Shown here piece by piece: positions 31,475 through 42,948 of a stretch of 64,000 bases of DNA (position 1 is the first letter of the stretch; each line of letters opens with the position of its first letter). Source of the stretch: SR1 bacterium human oral taxon HOT-345 (lineage in GTDB: Bacteria; Patescibacteriota; Gracilibacteria; Absconditabacterales; Absconditicoccaceae); contig MPSQ01000001.1 of assembly GCA_003260355.1 (NCBI GenBank), positions 1-64,000 of the forward strand, read 5' to 3'. The translations under genes and the position numbers were made by a program. Under the pieces are notes generated by a model that worked only from the letters and a program-made list of their open reading frames with translations, was not told the origin of the DNA and ran no database searches.

Positions 31475-31502
31475 TTGACAAAATCCTATGGGGGGGTATA
31501 AT
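31475..31502 (+). promoter_or_regulatory. Consensus sigma70 promoter for the 31537 gene
   Basis: Perfect TTGACA and perfect TATAAT, 16 bp apart. The downstream GGAGGTA is shared with the promoter at 27810-27838. Confidence 0.85.
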
Positions 31503-31536
31503 GGAGGTAGAAAAATTATTTACTATTTCTTATCTC

Positions 31537-32088
31537 ATGATTCAACATTATTTCTTTAACGCACTTGAGAATCCTCAGACACTTAGTCTCTTTGGGAGAG
31601 TATTAGAATCTTTGTTTTGGAGAGCTTTTTCCCTCGTGGCATGCAGTATTTTTTTACTTTTTGTTTGATATAGTGTCTATCTACTGATCAAAAAGCATTC
31701 TCTTGCTTCAAGGAGAAAGAATCTGACTTTATCTGAGTTAAAAAACTCATTTCTTCTTAGCTATGAAAAGCGAAAAGGCTCTCTTTCCAAGTCTCGTTAT
31801 CTTATCCTTTGAGCCGTGCTTCAACTCCTAAGTTGGAGTTTTGTTCGTTTTATCTTTGATGCAATGTCTCAAGGACTAGAAACCTCAAATACAAATGGAC
31901 ATTTTGCTATCAATATGCTTTTGGAGAAATGGGCATCTTTCTCTTTGTTGATCTTTATGATCGCCCCTTATTTTATCACGTTTTCCTTTGGGAATAAGCT
32001 CGTTCGTAATTTAGGGATACTGACCTATATTTTTTGAATCTGATTTTTGTTTTTTGGATTTCTCCTTCAACTTGGAACGCTTGTTTAA
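31537..32088 (+). CDS. Membrane protein, unknown function
   Basis: 183 residues with four UGA glycines. Hydrophobic helices lie near residues 28-50 (ACSIFLLFVGYSVYLLI), 88-110, 125-145 and 155-180. A basic cytoplasmic loop (KKHSLASRRKNLTL) separates the first two. No family recognised. It has its own consensus promoter and ends with TAA. Confidence 0.65.
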
Positions 32089-32127
32089 TAAAAAAAGAGG
32101 CTCTTGTTAGAAAAAAGGATTTTTTAA

Positions 32128-32715
32128 TTATGCTCAGATAATCTTATCAATCAAACCGTAATTCAAAGCATCTTCTGGGCTCATCCACTTATTTCTCTCC
32201 ATATCAGCAAGCGCTTCATCATAGCCTTTCCCTGAATGCTTCGCGATGATTTCAGTCAGCATTTTTTTTACTTTGAGCATCTCTTCAGCTTCAATCTGAA
32301 TATCGGTCGCCTGTCCAGAAATTCCTCCTCCAGAAATCAAAGGCTGATGAATCATAATCCTAGAATGTGGCAGAGCAAACCTTTTCCCTTTCGTTCCTCC
32401 AGCAAGCAAAAGCGATCCCATAGAAGCCGCAAGTCCGGTACAAATAGTTTGAATATCACACTTGAGGATCTGCATCGTATCGTAAATTGCCAGTCCTGAA
32501 TAGACTTCTCCACCAGGCGTATTGATATACATGATGATATCTTTCTCAGGATCTTTTTTTTCTAGATAGAGCATTTGAGCTACGATTGTATTCACCATTG
32601 CGCTATGCACCTGCTCTCCAACAAAAATAATTCTATCTTCAAGGAGTCTTGAGTAAATATCGTAGGCTCTTTCTCCATTTTTGGTTTTTTCAAGGACGGT
32701 AGGAATCAGGGTCAT
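32128..32715 (-). CDS. clpP: ATP-dependent Clp protease proteolytic subunit
   Basis: 195 residues. The serine-protease residues are visible: Ser98 in GLAASMGS and His123 in HSRIMIHQP, with the N-terminal [18 protein letters not shown] typical of ClpP. The last sense codons are a TGA glycine and alanine before the TAA, so the standard-code end at 32134 is two residues short. It forms the double-ring protease chamber used with ClpX or ClpA-type unfoldases, which are not in the window. Confidence 0.96.
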
Positions 32716-32985
32716 CAATTTCTGTAAAAGATAAAAGTCTGATGTCTTTTTAGTGTTTTGGAAAACGATTGCAACTTAAAAGTATTTCTCTGGCTCCTTG
32801 CTTTATTTTTGTGTTCTGCTTTTATGAATTTTTTTTGGTGAAAGGTTCTTTTCTGTCGGATTTGTTTTGACTTGTAAATGAGTGATGCTTCTTGCCTGTC
32901 ATCTAAAATCAGATTTTCTACTTGAAATTTGGAGAGAAAATCATACTAGTAAGTATTTGCTTTCTTTATTTTCTTTCTACAAAAA

Positions 32986-34440
32986 ATGAAAAAAATCTGA
33001 TTTCTTTTAATGGGAGCTACTCTTTTACTCTTGAGCCCGTCGATTTTGGCGGCGAACGTTAGCCAAACTCAGGTGAAAGAATTTTCAACGAAGTTGGAAA
33101 ATCATAAAAATAAGCTTCTTAAAACTCTTGATGAGAGTAAGGTAAAACTCAAAAAGGTTTCAACTGAAGCTGCAAAGTTTGCGGATACGAGTCTGTTTAG
33201 AGCGGCAAGTTGTTTGGGGGCGATTCCTGCTGAGGATCAGAATTTAAACTTTGATAAACTTGCTGATGCTTTGAAAACTTCTATTCTTAATGAATATATT
33301 AAGTTTGATGGGGATATTAAGAGATTAGGATTTGGAATGGCGGAGCAGGATCCTTTGATTTTTGGGAATACTCTTGATACTTTTTATAATCAGCAAGCGC
33401 TGAAAATTAGCTCTCTTGAGAGTGATTATTATCTCAAGACTGAAAAAGTGAAGAAAACTTTTCTTGAGTATGTAGAAAATAATAAGACTTTGCTTACAAG
33501 TTTGGCACAAAATCTTGATTATTTGGATGCTTTTCAAAAGACTGTGAGTGGAGTGACCCTTGCCTTTAATGAATTTAAGGCTACGGTAGATAGTCGTTCT
33601 GATCTTTTTAAAGCAATAGAAAAGGAAAAGTCTGTGCTTGAGAAGAGTTTTTCTGCTGAATTAGAGTCAATCTTTAATCAAGCACTTGTAAAGAATAAGC
33701 CAGATGATGCGACTCAGGCTAAGTATTTGATCCATAAAGATAATTTTTTGAAGAAGTTTACAACTGATATTCAACAGTCAGAATATTATCTTTTTTCTGC
33801 TTTGTTTTCTTATGCTGATTATGCAGATATTATGGGGAAAAAATCAGATCTTGAGAAAAAATTCTACTCTGCTTCTTGAGCTGTAAATTGTAATCTTTTG
33901 CTAACGACAAGTGCTAATATTGGGGGATATATTGATGGCACAGAGGCAAAGGCAGAGCAGTTGAAGAGAGGCTTGAAGACTCTTACGGATGCGATAAAAA
34001 ATGGAAGATTAAATCTAAAAATGCTTGAAGAACCTGCACTTTCTTACTTTAAAGATACAAATGCGCAGATGGCGAAAAAGTTGCAGGCTAATTTTAGGGC
34101 TATGCTTGATTCAGAAACTCCTCAGTCTATGTTCACTTGAAATCTCAGTCAAACAGGACAGCAGGTTTCTTCAGAAGGAGCTTTGCCTGTGCAAAAGGTG
34201 ACTTTTACTCAGTCGTTCAATAAGGGACAATATCATGAGCAGATAAAAACTCTTCAGACGGTTCTTAAGAATCGAGGATATTATCACTCTGTTATTGATG
34301 GGGTATACTCTCCTGCTACTATTGAAGCGGTATATCAGTTTCAGCTCAAAGAGGGTATTGTGACAGGAAAGGAGAAAAATAAGGCTGGTCATGGATGGTT
34401 TGGGCAAAAAACGAGGGAGAAGCTAAATAGTCTTTTGTAG
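32986..34440 (+). CDS. Secreted helical protein with C-terminal peptidoglycan-binding domain
   Basis: 484 residues with three UGA glycines, the first in the signal peptide (MKKIGFLLMGATLLLLSPSILAA). The long middle region is helical and lysine/glutamate-rich. Residues about 400-484 form a PG_binding_1 domain (YHEQIKTLQTVLKNRGYY, VIDGVYSPATIEAVYQFQ, WFGQKTREKLNSL). It probably binds cell wall outside the membrane. The start codon overlaps a copy of the AAAAATCTGA word. It is followed by a prepilin gene on the same strand. Confidence 0.8.
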
Positions 34441-34480
34441 TATTGGGGTACGTTTGTTTTTGCATTTGTTTTTTTGAGTG

Positions 34481-35653
34481 ATGATGAAAAAGAGAGGATT
34501 TACCTTGCTTGAGGTGACGCTTGTGATCGTAATTTCTTCGTCTATTTTGACGACACTTTATGGAATTATGACGCTTTTGCCCAAAGTAAAGAATACGAAT
34601 GATGCGAGGCAAAATCTGATTCAACAAACGAACGATGTTATAGATAGTTTCGCGAGAATCTTTCAGGATTATACTATTGATTATGAGGAATATTTTAATA
34701 GGCAAATGGTCGGATGCAATAGTAACAAAAGAGGAGAGAATTTTCAGTGGAGCTTAAATGCAAGTGGGCACTGTAATGAATTTACGGCTTATGGAAATGA
34801 AAACTCTTCCAGAGTGCAAACTGATGAACTGAAGCAGCATTTCCTTTCTTATTGTTCTTCAAATGGAGTACAGTGGCTTTTGAATTTTGTGAATAATTGT
34901 CAATCTGCGAATCTTCCTAATGATCGTAATCTGGGAAGGCAGTCTTATGGGCAATATAAGTGGCTCTTTTGGGATATTAGAGGAGATACGGATGGGCAGT
35001 CGATTAATGGAGTTACGGAGCTTAACCTTTCAGAAAAATATAAACCGCTAGAATTTGGGGATTCTGACGATAGGGATGAGTGAACTTGACCCGATGCAGT
35101 CTGAGATTCTGATGGAGTTCAGGAACTCTATTTGATTTCTCATGATAAGACAAGAAGGCTCTTTTTAAGAAGGACTTTGAAAGAATATAAGGATCGTAAT
35201 GGCGTGGTTTCGACTGGATATACTATTCAGATTTTGAAATTAAGGGGCTTCGATGCTGGAAGAAAGCATGCGTTTAAGGCGGAAGAAGATTTAGAAGTTT
35301 ATGATGGACAGGTGGATACTTGGGCGTGTGATTATGGACAAAAGTTTTCTTGTAAGGGAGATGATATTCCGAATTATGCATGATATAAGCTTCCTAAGGA
35401 TAAAGATGATTGATGGGTCGATCTTTTTGATGATAATCTTAATATTGTCCACTGGAATATTCAGATTTCTCCTGTTAGAGATCCAGATCTTGCTCGGGCA
35501 ATAGATGATGGGCAGATAAATCCTTTTATCAAAATGTCTCTTACTGCTCAGCTTAATCAGCATCTTTGGGCAAATAAGGTTTGAGGGGATACGAAGAATT
35601 TTCAATATACGCTTCAGAATGTCTATGATACGAAAGGTTTTTATCTCAGATAA
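34481..35653 (+). CDS. Prepilin-like protein with large extracytoplasmic domain
   Basis: 390 residues with six UGA glycines, several clustered near 35083-35103. The N-terminus MKKRGFTLLEVTLVIVISSSIL is a textbook type IV prepilin signal (G before F, E5). The long cysteine-containing remainder is unlike known major pilins, so it is more likely a minor pilin or adhesin tip. Start is the first ATG after GAG; GTG at 34478 and ATG at 34484 are alternatives. Confidence 0.8.
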
Positions 35654-35670
35654 CTGATGAAATTTAGCTT

Positions 35671-38166
35671 ATGCAAGTTTTGTGACCACAGAAACGTCAT
35701 TCCCATTCGGGAGAATCTTCGGTTTTTCTTAGACCATTCCGTTTTCTTCAACAGCGGTTTTCTGATAAAAATTCAGGATTATTATTCTTTTTTTGTTTTC
35801 TCTTTTTTATCTTAACTCTGAGGCTTTTTTGGCTGCAGGTGGTTAAGCATGATGAATATGAAAGACAGCTCAGTAAATTGCACTATAGAGAGTCGCTCCT
35901 TGATCCTGAAAGGGGGAATATTTTTGCATTGGATAAGGGAGGGCATCCTGTGAAATTAACCGAAAATTTGACACTTTATGATCTGGCACTTGATCCTAAT
36001 GATTTGACAGTTTTCCCGGAAAAAAAGCAAGATGGGCACGTTATTTCGCCAGAGACCCCTATGAAGCCGCGTTTTATTGAATTAGTTGCTCCAGTAATTT
36101 ACAAGCATTTGTGTGAGTTAAATGGGATGAAAGTCCCAACCAAGGCTGAATGTGTCAAAAATGTAGAACTCTTTACGAATGTGGATTTACTTCCAAAACA
36201 GCCAGAATTATTTTATTTTTGAAGTGGAATTAGGTCGCCTGAGTATGAGACATTTGACTTTACAGGTTACCAACAGCAGTTTGATAAAGTCGTTGAGCAG
36301 TTTACGAAAAAGAAAGCTATGGAGCTAATTACCACCAGGCTTGATGAAAAAATTCAGATAGGAAAAAAAACCTCAAACTATCTAGGGTATTTTGTTGAAC
36401 CTAGGTTTTTGGAGGAGGTGAAGCAATTGAATCTGCCTTATCTTACTATTGAAAAGGAGAATTATCTGTATATTGTGCCACTGAATGTGCAGAATAAAAC
36501 GCAGGCGATTAATCAGGTGAAATCTTTACTGAAGAAATGGAGATATCCGATAAGTTCAACTTTTGATAGTCTGTTTGAAGTGCAGGATTGGAGATATATT
36601 AAGCTCATTTCTTGACTCAATCCTCAACTTGCTCAAGAGATTAGAGATCTTAAAGTTCAACATCAGTTTGAAAAATCGAAGCCGAATATAGATGCTAATG
36701 TGTATATTGGTATTCCTGTTTTGTACGGACTGATTTTGGAGCCCTTTACAACGAGGTATTATCCTTATGGAGAGTTTATGTCTAATATCTTGTGATATGT
36801 AGATAGGAATGGTATTGCTTATTATGGAGTAGAAGAGTATTTTGATAATTTACTGAAAGGAAAGAGAGGAGAAATCAGATGAAGAACCTCCGGAATGGCT
36901 GGTAATGTTTGAACGAATGAATTTGAAATCGTTCATCCTACTGATGGATGAGATATTTATTTGACGCTTGATATTGGGCTTCAGAGAGAAGCAGAACAAA
37001 TTGCTCATGAGCAACTTCAGCAATTGAGAGCAGATGCGATTAGTATCCTAGTTTTGGATGCTGAGAATGGGCAAGTTAAAGCTTCAGTTAATGCTCCGAC
37101 TTTTAATCCTAATAATTATAATGATGCTTATACCTTAATGCCATTAGGACAGGAATATGCGCATTTGATTGATAATTTGAGCTATGTTGATGTGCCGGTT
37201 TATATTTTTACGGGAAACGATTATAGGATTGCTACCTTATCCGAAAGGCAGAATACTGGACTTCAAAAATTTATTAACACGAATGTTTTTTGACCGCAGG
37301 TTTTTGTAGATAAGAACATTAGTAGTCCTTTTGAGCCGGGAAGTATTTTCAAGGCGTTTACTGTCGCTCTCGGACTGGATATGGATGAAGTTTCTTATCA
37401 AGATACGTATCTCGATGAATGATCGGTTCAGGTTTGAGACTATGTCATTAAAAATGCTACAAAAGTTTGTGAGGGACATCATACCTTTCTCCATGCTCTT
37501 ATCCATTCTTGTAATATTGGAATGGTGAAGATTGTGCAGAGAATACAAAAATATGCCTTTTATAATTATCTTACGAAACTTGGTTTTGGATCATTTACTG
37601 AAATTGAACTTGCTGGAGAGAAGGAGGGCTTCTTGGATAATGTAAATCTCGTTTCTGTGGCAAGATTTTTGAATAATGCTTTTGGTCAGTGATTGACTGT
37701 GACTCAGATTCAGCTTGCAGTTGCCTATGCTTCTTTAGTAAATGGAGGAGAGCGTATCAAACCAACTATTATTTCCAAAATTATTAATAAAGAACAAAAT
37801 GGCTTGGAACAAGAAGTTTCTTTGATACAGGAGAGAAAGCAGATTTTTAAGCATAAAACTTCAGAGCTCTTGAGGTCTTGACTTTGGGAAGTGATGAATA
37901 ATAATCCTGAGGTTTATAATGGGGCAAATATTCCAGAAGTGAGACTTGGAGCAAAGAGTTGAACTGCGCAGATTTCTTATCGTGGGAAATATAAGAGAGG
38001 AGCTGGTCGAACTAATGGAACCTTTGCTGGGGTAGTCTCTGTTGATGAGCCGAAATATGTGATTTTGATTTGGGTGCGTCGTCCAAGGACAAATCAATGG
38101 TGAGCCTATACTGCTGGACCTATTTTTAGGCAGTTGGCTTCCTATATTCTGAGCTATGATATGTAA
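35671..38166 (+). CDS. Class B penicillin-binding protein (FtsI/PBP2-like transpeptidase)
   Basis: 831 residues with about thirteen UGA glycines. An N-terminal membrane helix (LLFFFCFLFFILTLRLFWLQ, about residues 36-56) is followed by a long PBP-dimer region. The transpeptidase domain has all three motifs: SIFK with Ser558 (EPGSIFKAF), SCN at 613-615, and KSG at 762-764, whose glycine is UGA. It cross-links peptidoglycan on the outer face of the membrane. The ATG at 35671 keeps the cytoplasmic tail and anchor. FtsI versus PBP2 cannot be decided, because no fts or rod genes are beside it. Confidence 0.93.
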
Positions 38167-38187
38167 TTTTTATTTTCTCTTCCCCTT

Positions 38188-39066
38188 ATGAATACTGTTA
38201 ACCTTTCAAAATTAGTATTGAGTTCTTATTTCTTTGATCTTTTGGCTCAGGAAAATATCCATTTTGAGCAGATTTTTAGTGATAATCCTGCTTTGGCTGC
38301 TTTTGGGGTTTCGGTGATTGATAGAGATTTGAGCACTTTTTTTGAGAGGCAATCAAAGAAAAAAAACTGACTCATTATTTTGGATCAGCTTTCTTTTTCT
38401 GATATTACACCTTTTCTTGGGCAACTTTTTGAAGATGTTATTGTGATTGATGCGTGGACGGGAGTGTCTAGTTTTTGTAGAAAATTTGTTCCCGAATTAC
38501 GTTTTTTGGAGGGGGCAGAGGACGTCGTATTTCCCCTTGATCTTCAGTCTTTTTTACGTGCTTTAACAACATGTAAATCGGCTTTAATCCCTCTTACTGC
38601 TCAAGAAATTCCCGAAAATATTTATGAATCTCCTTCTGAAGAGGTTTTTCAGATTGTAGATAAACACTTGGTTGATCATTCTGATTTTCTCCCTTTAGCT
38701 ACTCCTGATCATCCGGAGCTTCTTCTTATCGGTATGGGAAGTTATTTTGAGGAGTATGTAAAACTTTCTCAACTTTTGGATGCTTGCCCAGAACGTATTG
38801 CATTGGGTGTTTTGTGAAAAACTTCGGCTTTGGGGCTTGATTCTGTGCGGCGTTTGGTAAAAAATGCAAAAAAGATTGGAATCTGCATTGATCACGAATC
38901 TCTATCGGCACTTGCCTATTTTAGGAGATCTTTGCATGATAAGCCAATCTTTATGATCACTCCTGACTATAAGAAACTTACAACTTTTGCTCCGGAATGG
39001 CAACTCGAGCAGGTGAGTTTTGATGCTTCCTCATTATTGGAAAGGAGTTTGGAATTGCTGGTTTAA
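38188..39066 (+). CDS. Hypothetical protein, possibly transketolase-C-terminal-like
   Basis: 292 residues with two UGA glycines. The C-terminal half (ELLLIGMGSYFEEYVKLSQLLDA ... RIALGVLGKTSALGLDSVRRLV ... KKIGICIDHESL) has the rhythm of transketolase or 2-oxoacid dehydrogenase C-terminal domains. The N-terminal half is unrecognised, and no thiamine-binding motif is present. It follows the PBP gene by 21 bp. The family suggestion is weak; treat it as hypothetical. Confidence 0.6.
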
Positions 39067-39071
39067 TTTTT

Positions 39072-39572
39072 TTAATTTATGAAGTCTGCATCTGCTCTTC
39101 TGTAGTTGAAGAGTTCTGAATCGTTAAATCGATGTCTGATTTCTTTTTCTGCTTCCTCACTGTCTCCTGATGCATGGATCACATTTGGGACTCCGCATCC
39201 TTTTTCGTTGGCATAGGCAAATGACATATGAGAAAAGTCTCCTCTAATAGTGCCTGGTGCTGCAGCTTTTGATTCTGTGGTTCATGCCATTTTCCTTACG
39301 AGGCTTACTGCTTCGACCCCTTCCACTACCATCGCTATAACAGGGCTTTTTTGCATGGCTTCTAGGTTAAGGTTGAAGGTCTCTTCTCCACGACGAGTGA
39401 TCATAGTTCCAATTGTTTCGTAATGATGATGGAGGAAATCTCTGTCAGGTTTTTTCATCTTTATTCCTACGATTTTGAGTCCAACCTGTTCAAAGCGGGT
39501 TAGGATTTGACCTACGATCCCGCGACAAACTGCATCAGGTTTGAAGACTACGAGTGTCCTTTCTGTGTTCAT
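39072..39572 (-). CDS. ndk: Nucleoside diphosphate kinase
   Basis: 166 residues with one UGA glycine (MAGTTES). The catalytic histidine H133 is in NVIHASGDS, K12 is in FKPDAVCRG, and AAAPGTIRGDF is intact. The protein is longer than usual (about 140-150) by a C-terminal tail, EKEIRHRFNDSELFNYRRAD. It balances nucleoside triphosphate pools, consistent with the salvage enzyme at 60689-62259. Confidence 0.95.
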
Positions 39573-39720
39573 GGTGCTTGAATTATTTTGAGGATAAAAT
39601 CAGATTCCTTTTATTTTTTAGACGGGGGATTACAAGAGATTTTGTTATTTCTTCTAGACTTTTGGACTATAATCGCTACAAGTAGGGAAAAGTCGGATTT
39701 TATTTCTTTTTTCTCTAAGG

Positions 39721-40797
39721 ATGCAATACTGATTCCTTGCCCTGATCTCGCTCCTGGTTGCGACTGCTGGACTCTTTCTTTTTAGAAAATTAAAAGTTTT
39801 GGATAAGCCGGGTAGTGATCTCAAAAATACGAGAAAACCAGTTCCTACCTTACAAGGAATATTTGTGATTCTTGCCCTCGTGGCGGGAATTGGCGTTATT
39901 TATCCTACTTATTTTTCTGAGCCGCTTTTTCTCGGGCTTCTGATTCCATGACTTTTGATCGGTGTGGTAGAGTTGATAGAAGAGCTTAGCTATCTTGGGA
40001 AATTTCCAAAGATTCCTCCGATAGTAAGGCTTGTCGTTCATGTGTTGGCTGCATTTTTGGCGGTGTGGATCGGTGGTTTGAATCAGCATTCTGAATTTGT
40101 TTTGTGATCTTTGGTTTTCCCGATTCCGAGCTGGATTTTTACGCTGGCTTTTGTCGTCTGGACGATGTTTTGTATTAATGCAATTAACTGGTTTGATGGA
40201 ATTTACGCACAAGGAAGTGGAATTTCAGCGATTGGTTTTTTGACGATTTATCTTGTGATAAAATTTGTAGTTTTCCAGAGTTATGAAACTTTCCCTAATA
40301 TTGAATCGCTCCTCTTCGTTCAGAATTTATCTTTTTTGCTTTTTATTATTAGTCTGATTTATACGGTGATTGAGTACAAGCCGCTCTGATTGGTGAGGGA
40401 CGTATGAATTATGTTTTTTGGGTTTGCTATTGCTTATCTTTCTGTTGCTGGAGGAGATAAGATTGGGACTTTGGTAGTGGCGCTTTCTCTTCCTTTGTTT
40501 GATGCGGCTTGGGTTGGGCTTTATAGGATTTTTGTGCTTAAAAAAAATCCCCTCAATGGGGACTATACTCACTTTCATCATAGGCTCTTGGGATTAGGAT
40601 TTTCGAGAGGAGAAGCTAGGGCTTTTATTCGGATATGGTCGCTTATTATGATGGTTCTGATGCTTCTTCAAGGGACGAATAGATTGCATAAGATTGTTAT
40701 TTTTCTGCTGATGGCGGCGTTGTTTTTTTGAGTTAATGCTTATCTTTTTCTCTATAAAAAACTTCCTTGTGGGCTTCAAATTAAAAAAGAGAGATAA
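39721..40797 (+). CDS. Undecaprenyl-phosphate sugar-1-phosphate transferase (WecA/MraY superfamily)
   Basis: 358 residues with five UGA glycines and about ten membrane helices. Motifs: NAINWFDGIYAQGSG (the NxxNxxDG motif of the family), DYTHFHHRLLGLGFS (the HxHHRL motif of WecA/TagO types), and VLDKPGSDLK near the N-terminus. It would link a sugar-phosphate to the lipid carrier at the start of wall polymer or glycan synthesis. The HFHHRL motif favours WecA/TagO over MraY. A weak promoter-like TATAAT lies at 39668-39673. Confidence 0.88.
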
Positions 40798-40815
40798 TTC
40801 TGATTTTCTTTTTCT

Positions 40816-42327
40816 TTATAATCCCATTTTCCTTGCGAAGTAGGCTTCCTTATGCTCAAAGCTAATCGTTAGATGAACTGCTTTCCCAAGCTCTTCACTC
40901 AGGATTTGCTCTATCTGTTTCCTATTTTCTTCGTTATTGAGTAGCATCTCGGCAATTTTTGTGATGACGGTGATCTGGATTTCATCGTTTTCAATCTGCT
41001 CAATGATGGCTTGATCTTTTAGGTTAGATTGGACGGTTGGTTTGGTGAGCTTGGAAATTACTATTGCTCGCAGTTTTTTGAAGTTTTCCTCTGAAGCTTC
41101 GGCTCATACTTTTTTTTCTTGAGTTGGGGTCTCTAGTTTTTGCTCTTCTGGTGCTGGTGTTTGCGGTGGAAGAGGAGTTTCTGTCGGTTGAGGAGCCTGT
41201 TCTACTGCTGTTGCTTTTGCTGGTTGAGGTGTTGGTGCTGTCGGTTGAACGTTTACTTCTGGTTTTGGATCAGCTTTTTCTTCTTTTTTGTTTTCAGTAG
41301 GTTTTTCTCCACCTGTGCTTTGAGATTCCTTCCCAGCTTCAAGGGCTTTATTGATTGCGATTTTGTATGCGATGAGTGGGTATGGGTATCGCCTTAGGGT
41401 GCTTAGTACGTTTCCGAAGATTTCTGAACAGTGGAGCAAGAAATCGGTGTCCTCAAGCAGATGCTGGTCAATGTAGGAGATCGCTTGTTTTGCGAATTGT
41501 CCGAGGTCGATCCCGTGCTGGTTGAGTTCGTCAAGCTGAGAGAAAATCTTTTCTCTTTCTCCTGTTTTGATGGTTGAAAGTAAATTTTTGATCGTTGTTT
41601 CTCCTGCTACTCCAAGAAATCTTGACACATTTTCCTCATTCAAATCTCATAAAATGCTGACTTGATCTACGTATTTTACTGCGTCTCTCACGCACCCTTC
41701 TGAAATGTTGGCGATGATCTCAAGTGCATTTTCTTGGTAGTGGAGCTGTTCTGCTTGGCAGATCTTTTCCAAGTGATTGATCATTGCTTTATTTGGGACT
41801 TTGCGGTAATTGAACACTTGGCAGCGGGAAATGATGGTATCAGGGACTTTGTGGATTTCCGTCGTAGCAAAGATAAAACATACGTTGTTTTTTGGTTCTT
41901 CGATGGTTTTTAGGAGTGCATTGAATGCGCCCTTACTGAGCATATGCACTTCGTCGATCACGTAGATCTTTTTTTTCAGAGCGGTTGGTGGATAGAGTGC
42001 TTTATCAATGATTTCCTCTCTGATGTTATCTACTCCTGTATGAGAGGCCGCATCGATCTCCACATAATCTAGGCTTGTTCCGTTATTGATTAATTCACAA
42101 TTTGCACAATGATTACAAGGGTTTCCTTGTTGAAGGTTGAGACAATTGAGTCCTTTTGCAATGAGTCTTGCTGATGAGGTTTTCCCGGTTCCTCTCGGTC
42201 AAAAAAGGAGATAATTGTGGTGGATGTTATCTCTCACTTCCATTTGTGCTTTGAGGATATTGGTGATATGTTCCTGTCCGATCATTCCATCAAAGGTCTT
42301 TGGGCGGTATTTATTTGCGAGGCTCAT
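40816..42327 (-). CDS. dnaX: DNA polymerase III subunit gamma/tau
   Basis: 503 residues with three UGA glycines. The Walker A motif GPRGTGKT (residues 43-50) begins with a UGA glycine. The zinc module CLNLQQGNPCNHCANC, Walker B (IDEVHMLS) and the sensor region RCQVFNYR are present. The C-terminal part has a proline/glutamate-rich tau-like linker (PAPEEQKLETPTQE) and a folded end. It loads the sliding clamp. No slippery heptamer for a programmed gamma form was evident to me. Confidence 0.94.
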
Positions 42328-42527
42328 CTTGATTGTATTGTACAAGGACTAAAATTCTGATCCTAGTTTAAGGTTTCGTCTTTTTTTTTCAAAGGGAATT
42401 CATCTTGAGCTTGAGAAAAGATTTTCTTCCCTATAGAATAAAGGCATTTCTCTGGAAGAGATCAGCTTTTTCTTTTTGCTTTTTTATACTTATTTTCTGG
42501 AGGGAGAGATGATCTTCAAAAAATCTC

Positions 42528-42555
42528 TTGATTTTCGTCCTCGTTTTCATATAAG
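42528..42555 (+). promoter_or_regulatory. tRNA promoter
   Basis: TTGATT, 16 bp, TATAAG. The same arrangement precedes the tRNA-Tyr cluster (51996-52023) and tRNA-Arg(CCU) (58782-58809). Confidence 0.8.
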
Positions 42556-42584
42556 ATGTCGTGTCATCATAGACATAGCCTTCT

Positions 42585-42658
42585 GCGGATATGATGTAGT
42601 TGGTGTAGCATAGCAGACTTCAGCTCTGTTTGTACGGGTTCGAGTCCCGTTATCCGCT
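42585..42658 (+). tRNA. tRNA-Gly(UCA), decoding UGA as glycine
   Basis: A complete cloverleaf can be drawn. Acceptor GCGGATA pairs with TATCCGC. The D arm has a GG-containing loop, the anticodon stem is GCAGA/TCTGT (one G-U), and loop CTTCAGC has U33 and anticodon TCA at 42620-42622. The T arm is ACGGG-TTCGAGT-CCCGT. G1-C72, C2-G71, C35 and discriminator U73 match known bacterial glycine identity; G73 of tRNA-Trp and the long arm of tRNA-Sec are absent. This is the physical basis for all the UGA glycines in the window. Confidence 0.95.
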
Positions 42659-42682
42659 ATTTATCACTACTTGTATTCTGGA

Positions 42683-42940
42683 ATGCTTGGTCGTATCATT
42701 TGAGGTTTGGTTTTGGCTGCTATCGGAGGTGCGATGTGTTATTATTCTTATCAGATTGTTCAGATGTTCTGAAGGAATGATTGGGCAGAGAGGACACTTT
42801 GAGGAACAAGGAATTTAGTTGTCTTCATTGGTGTCGGTGCGATGGTGATTTGAGTATTGGTGATGTTTGGTGTTTTTAGTCTTTCTAATCCTGCTGATCA
42901 GGTTCCAGGAGGTTTTGGGGAGGAAGGTGCCAATTCATAA
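42683..42940 (+). CDS. Small two-helix membrane protein, UGA-rich
   Basis: 85 residues with four UGA glycines out of a glycine-rich sequence, so standard code shows no ORF. Hydrophobic segments are IIGGLVLAAIGGAMCYYSYQIV (about residues 5-26, written here as two parts: IIGGLVLAAIGGAM and CYYSYQIV) and NLVVFIGVGAMVIGVLVMF. The tail is short and glycine-rich (PGGFGEEGANS). The ATG is preceded by a weak GGA. Function unknown. Confidence 0.65.
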
Positions 42941-42948
42941 GTGTCAAT

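Noticed and set aside
42328..42527. Possible gene between dnaX and the tRNA-Gly promoter
   Set aside because: No frame of useful length under table 25; only AT-rich leader DNA is seen.
42585..42658. Selenocysteine tRNA or SECIS-type recoding of UGA
   Set aside because: The tRNA lacks a long variable arm, and UGA occurs dozens of times at glycine positions, not at rare Sec sites.
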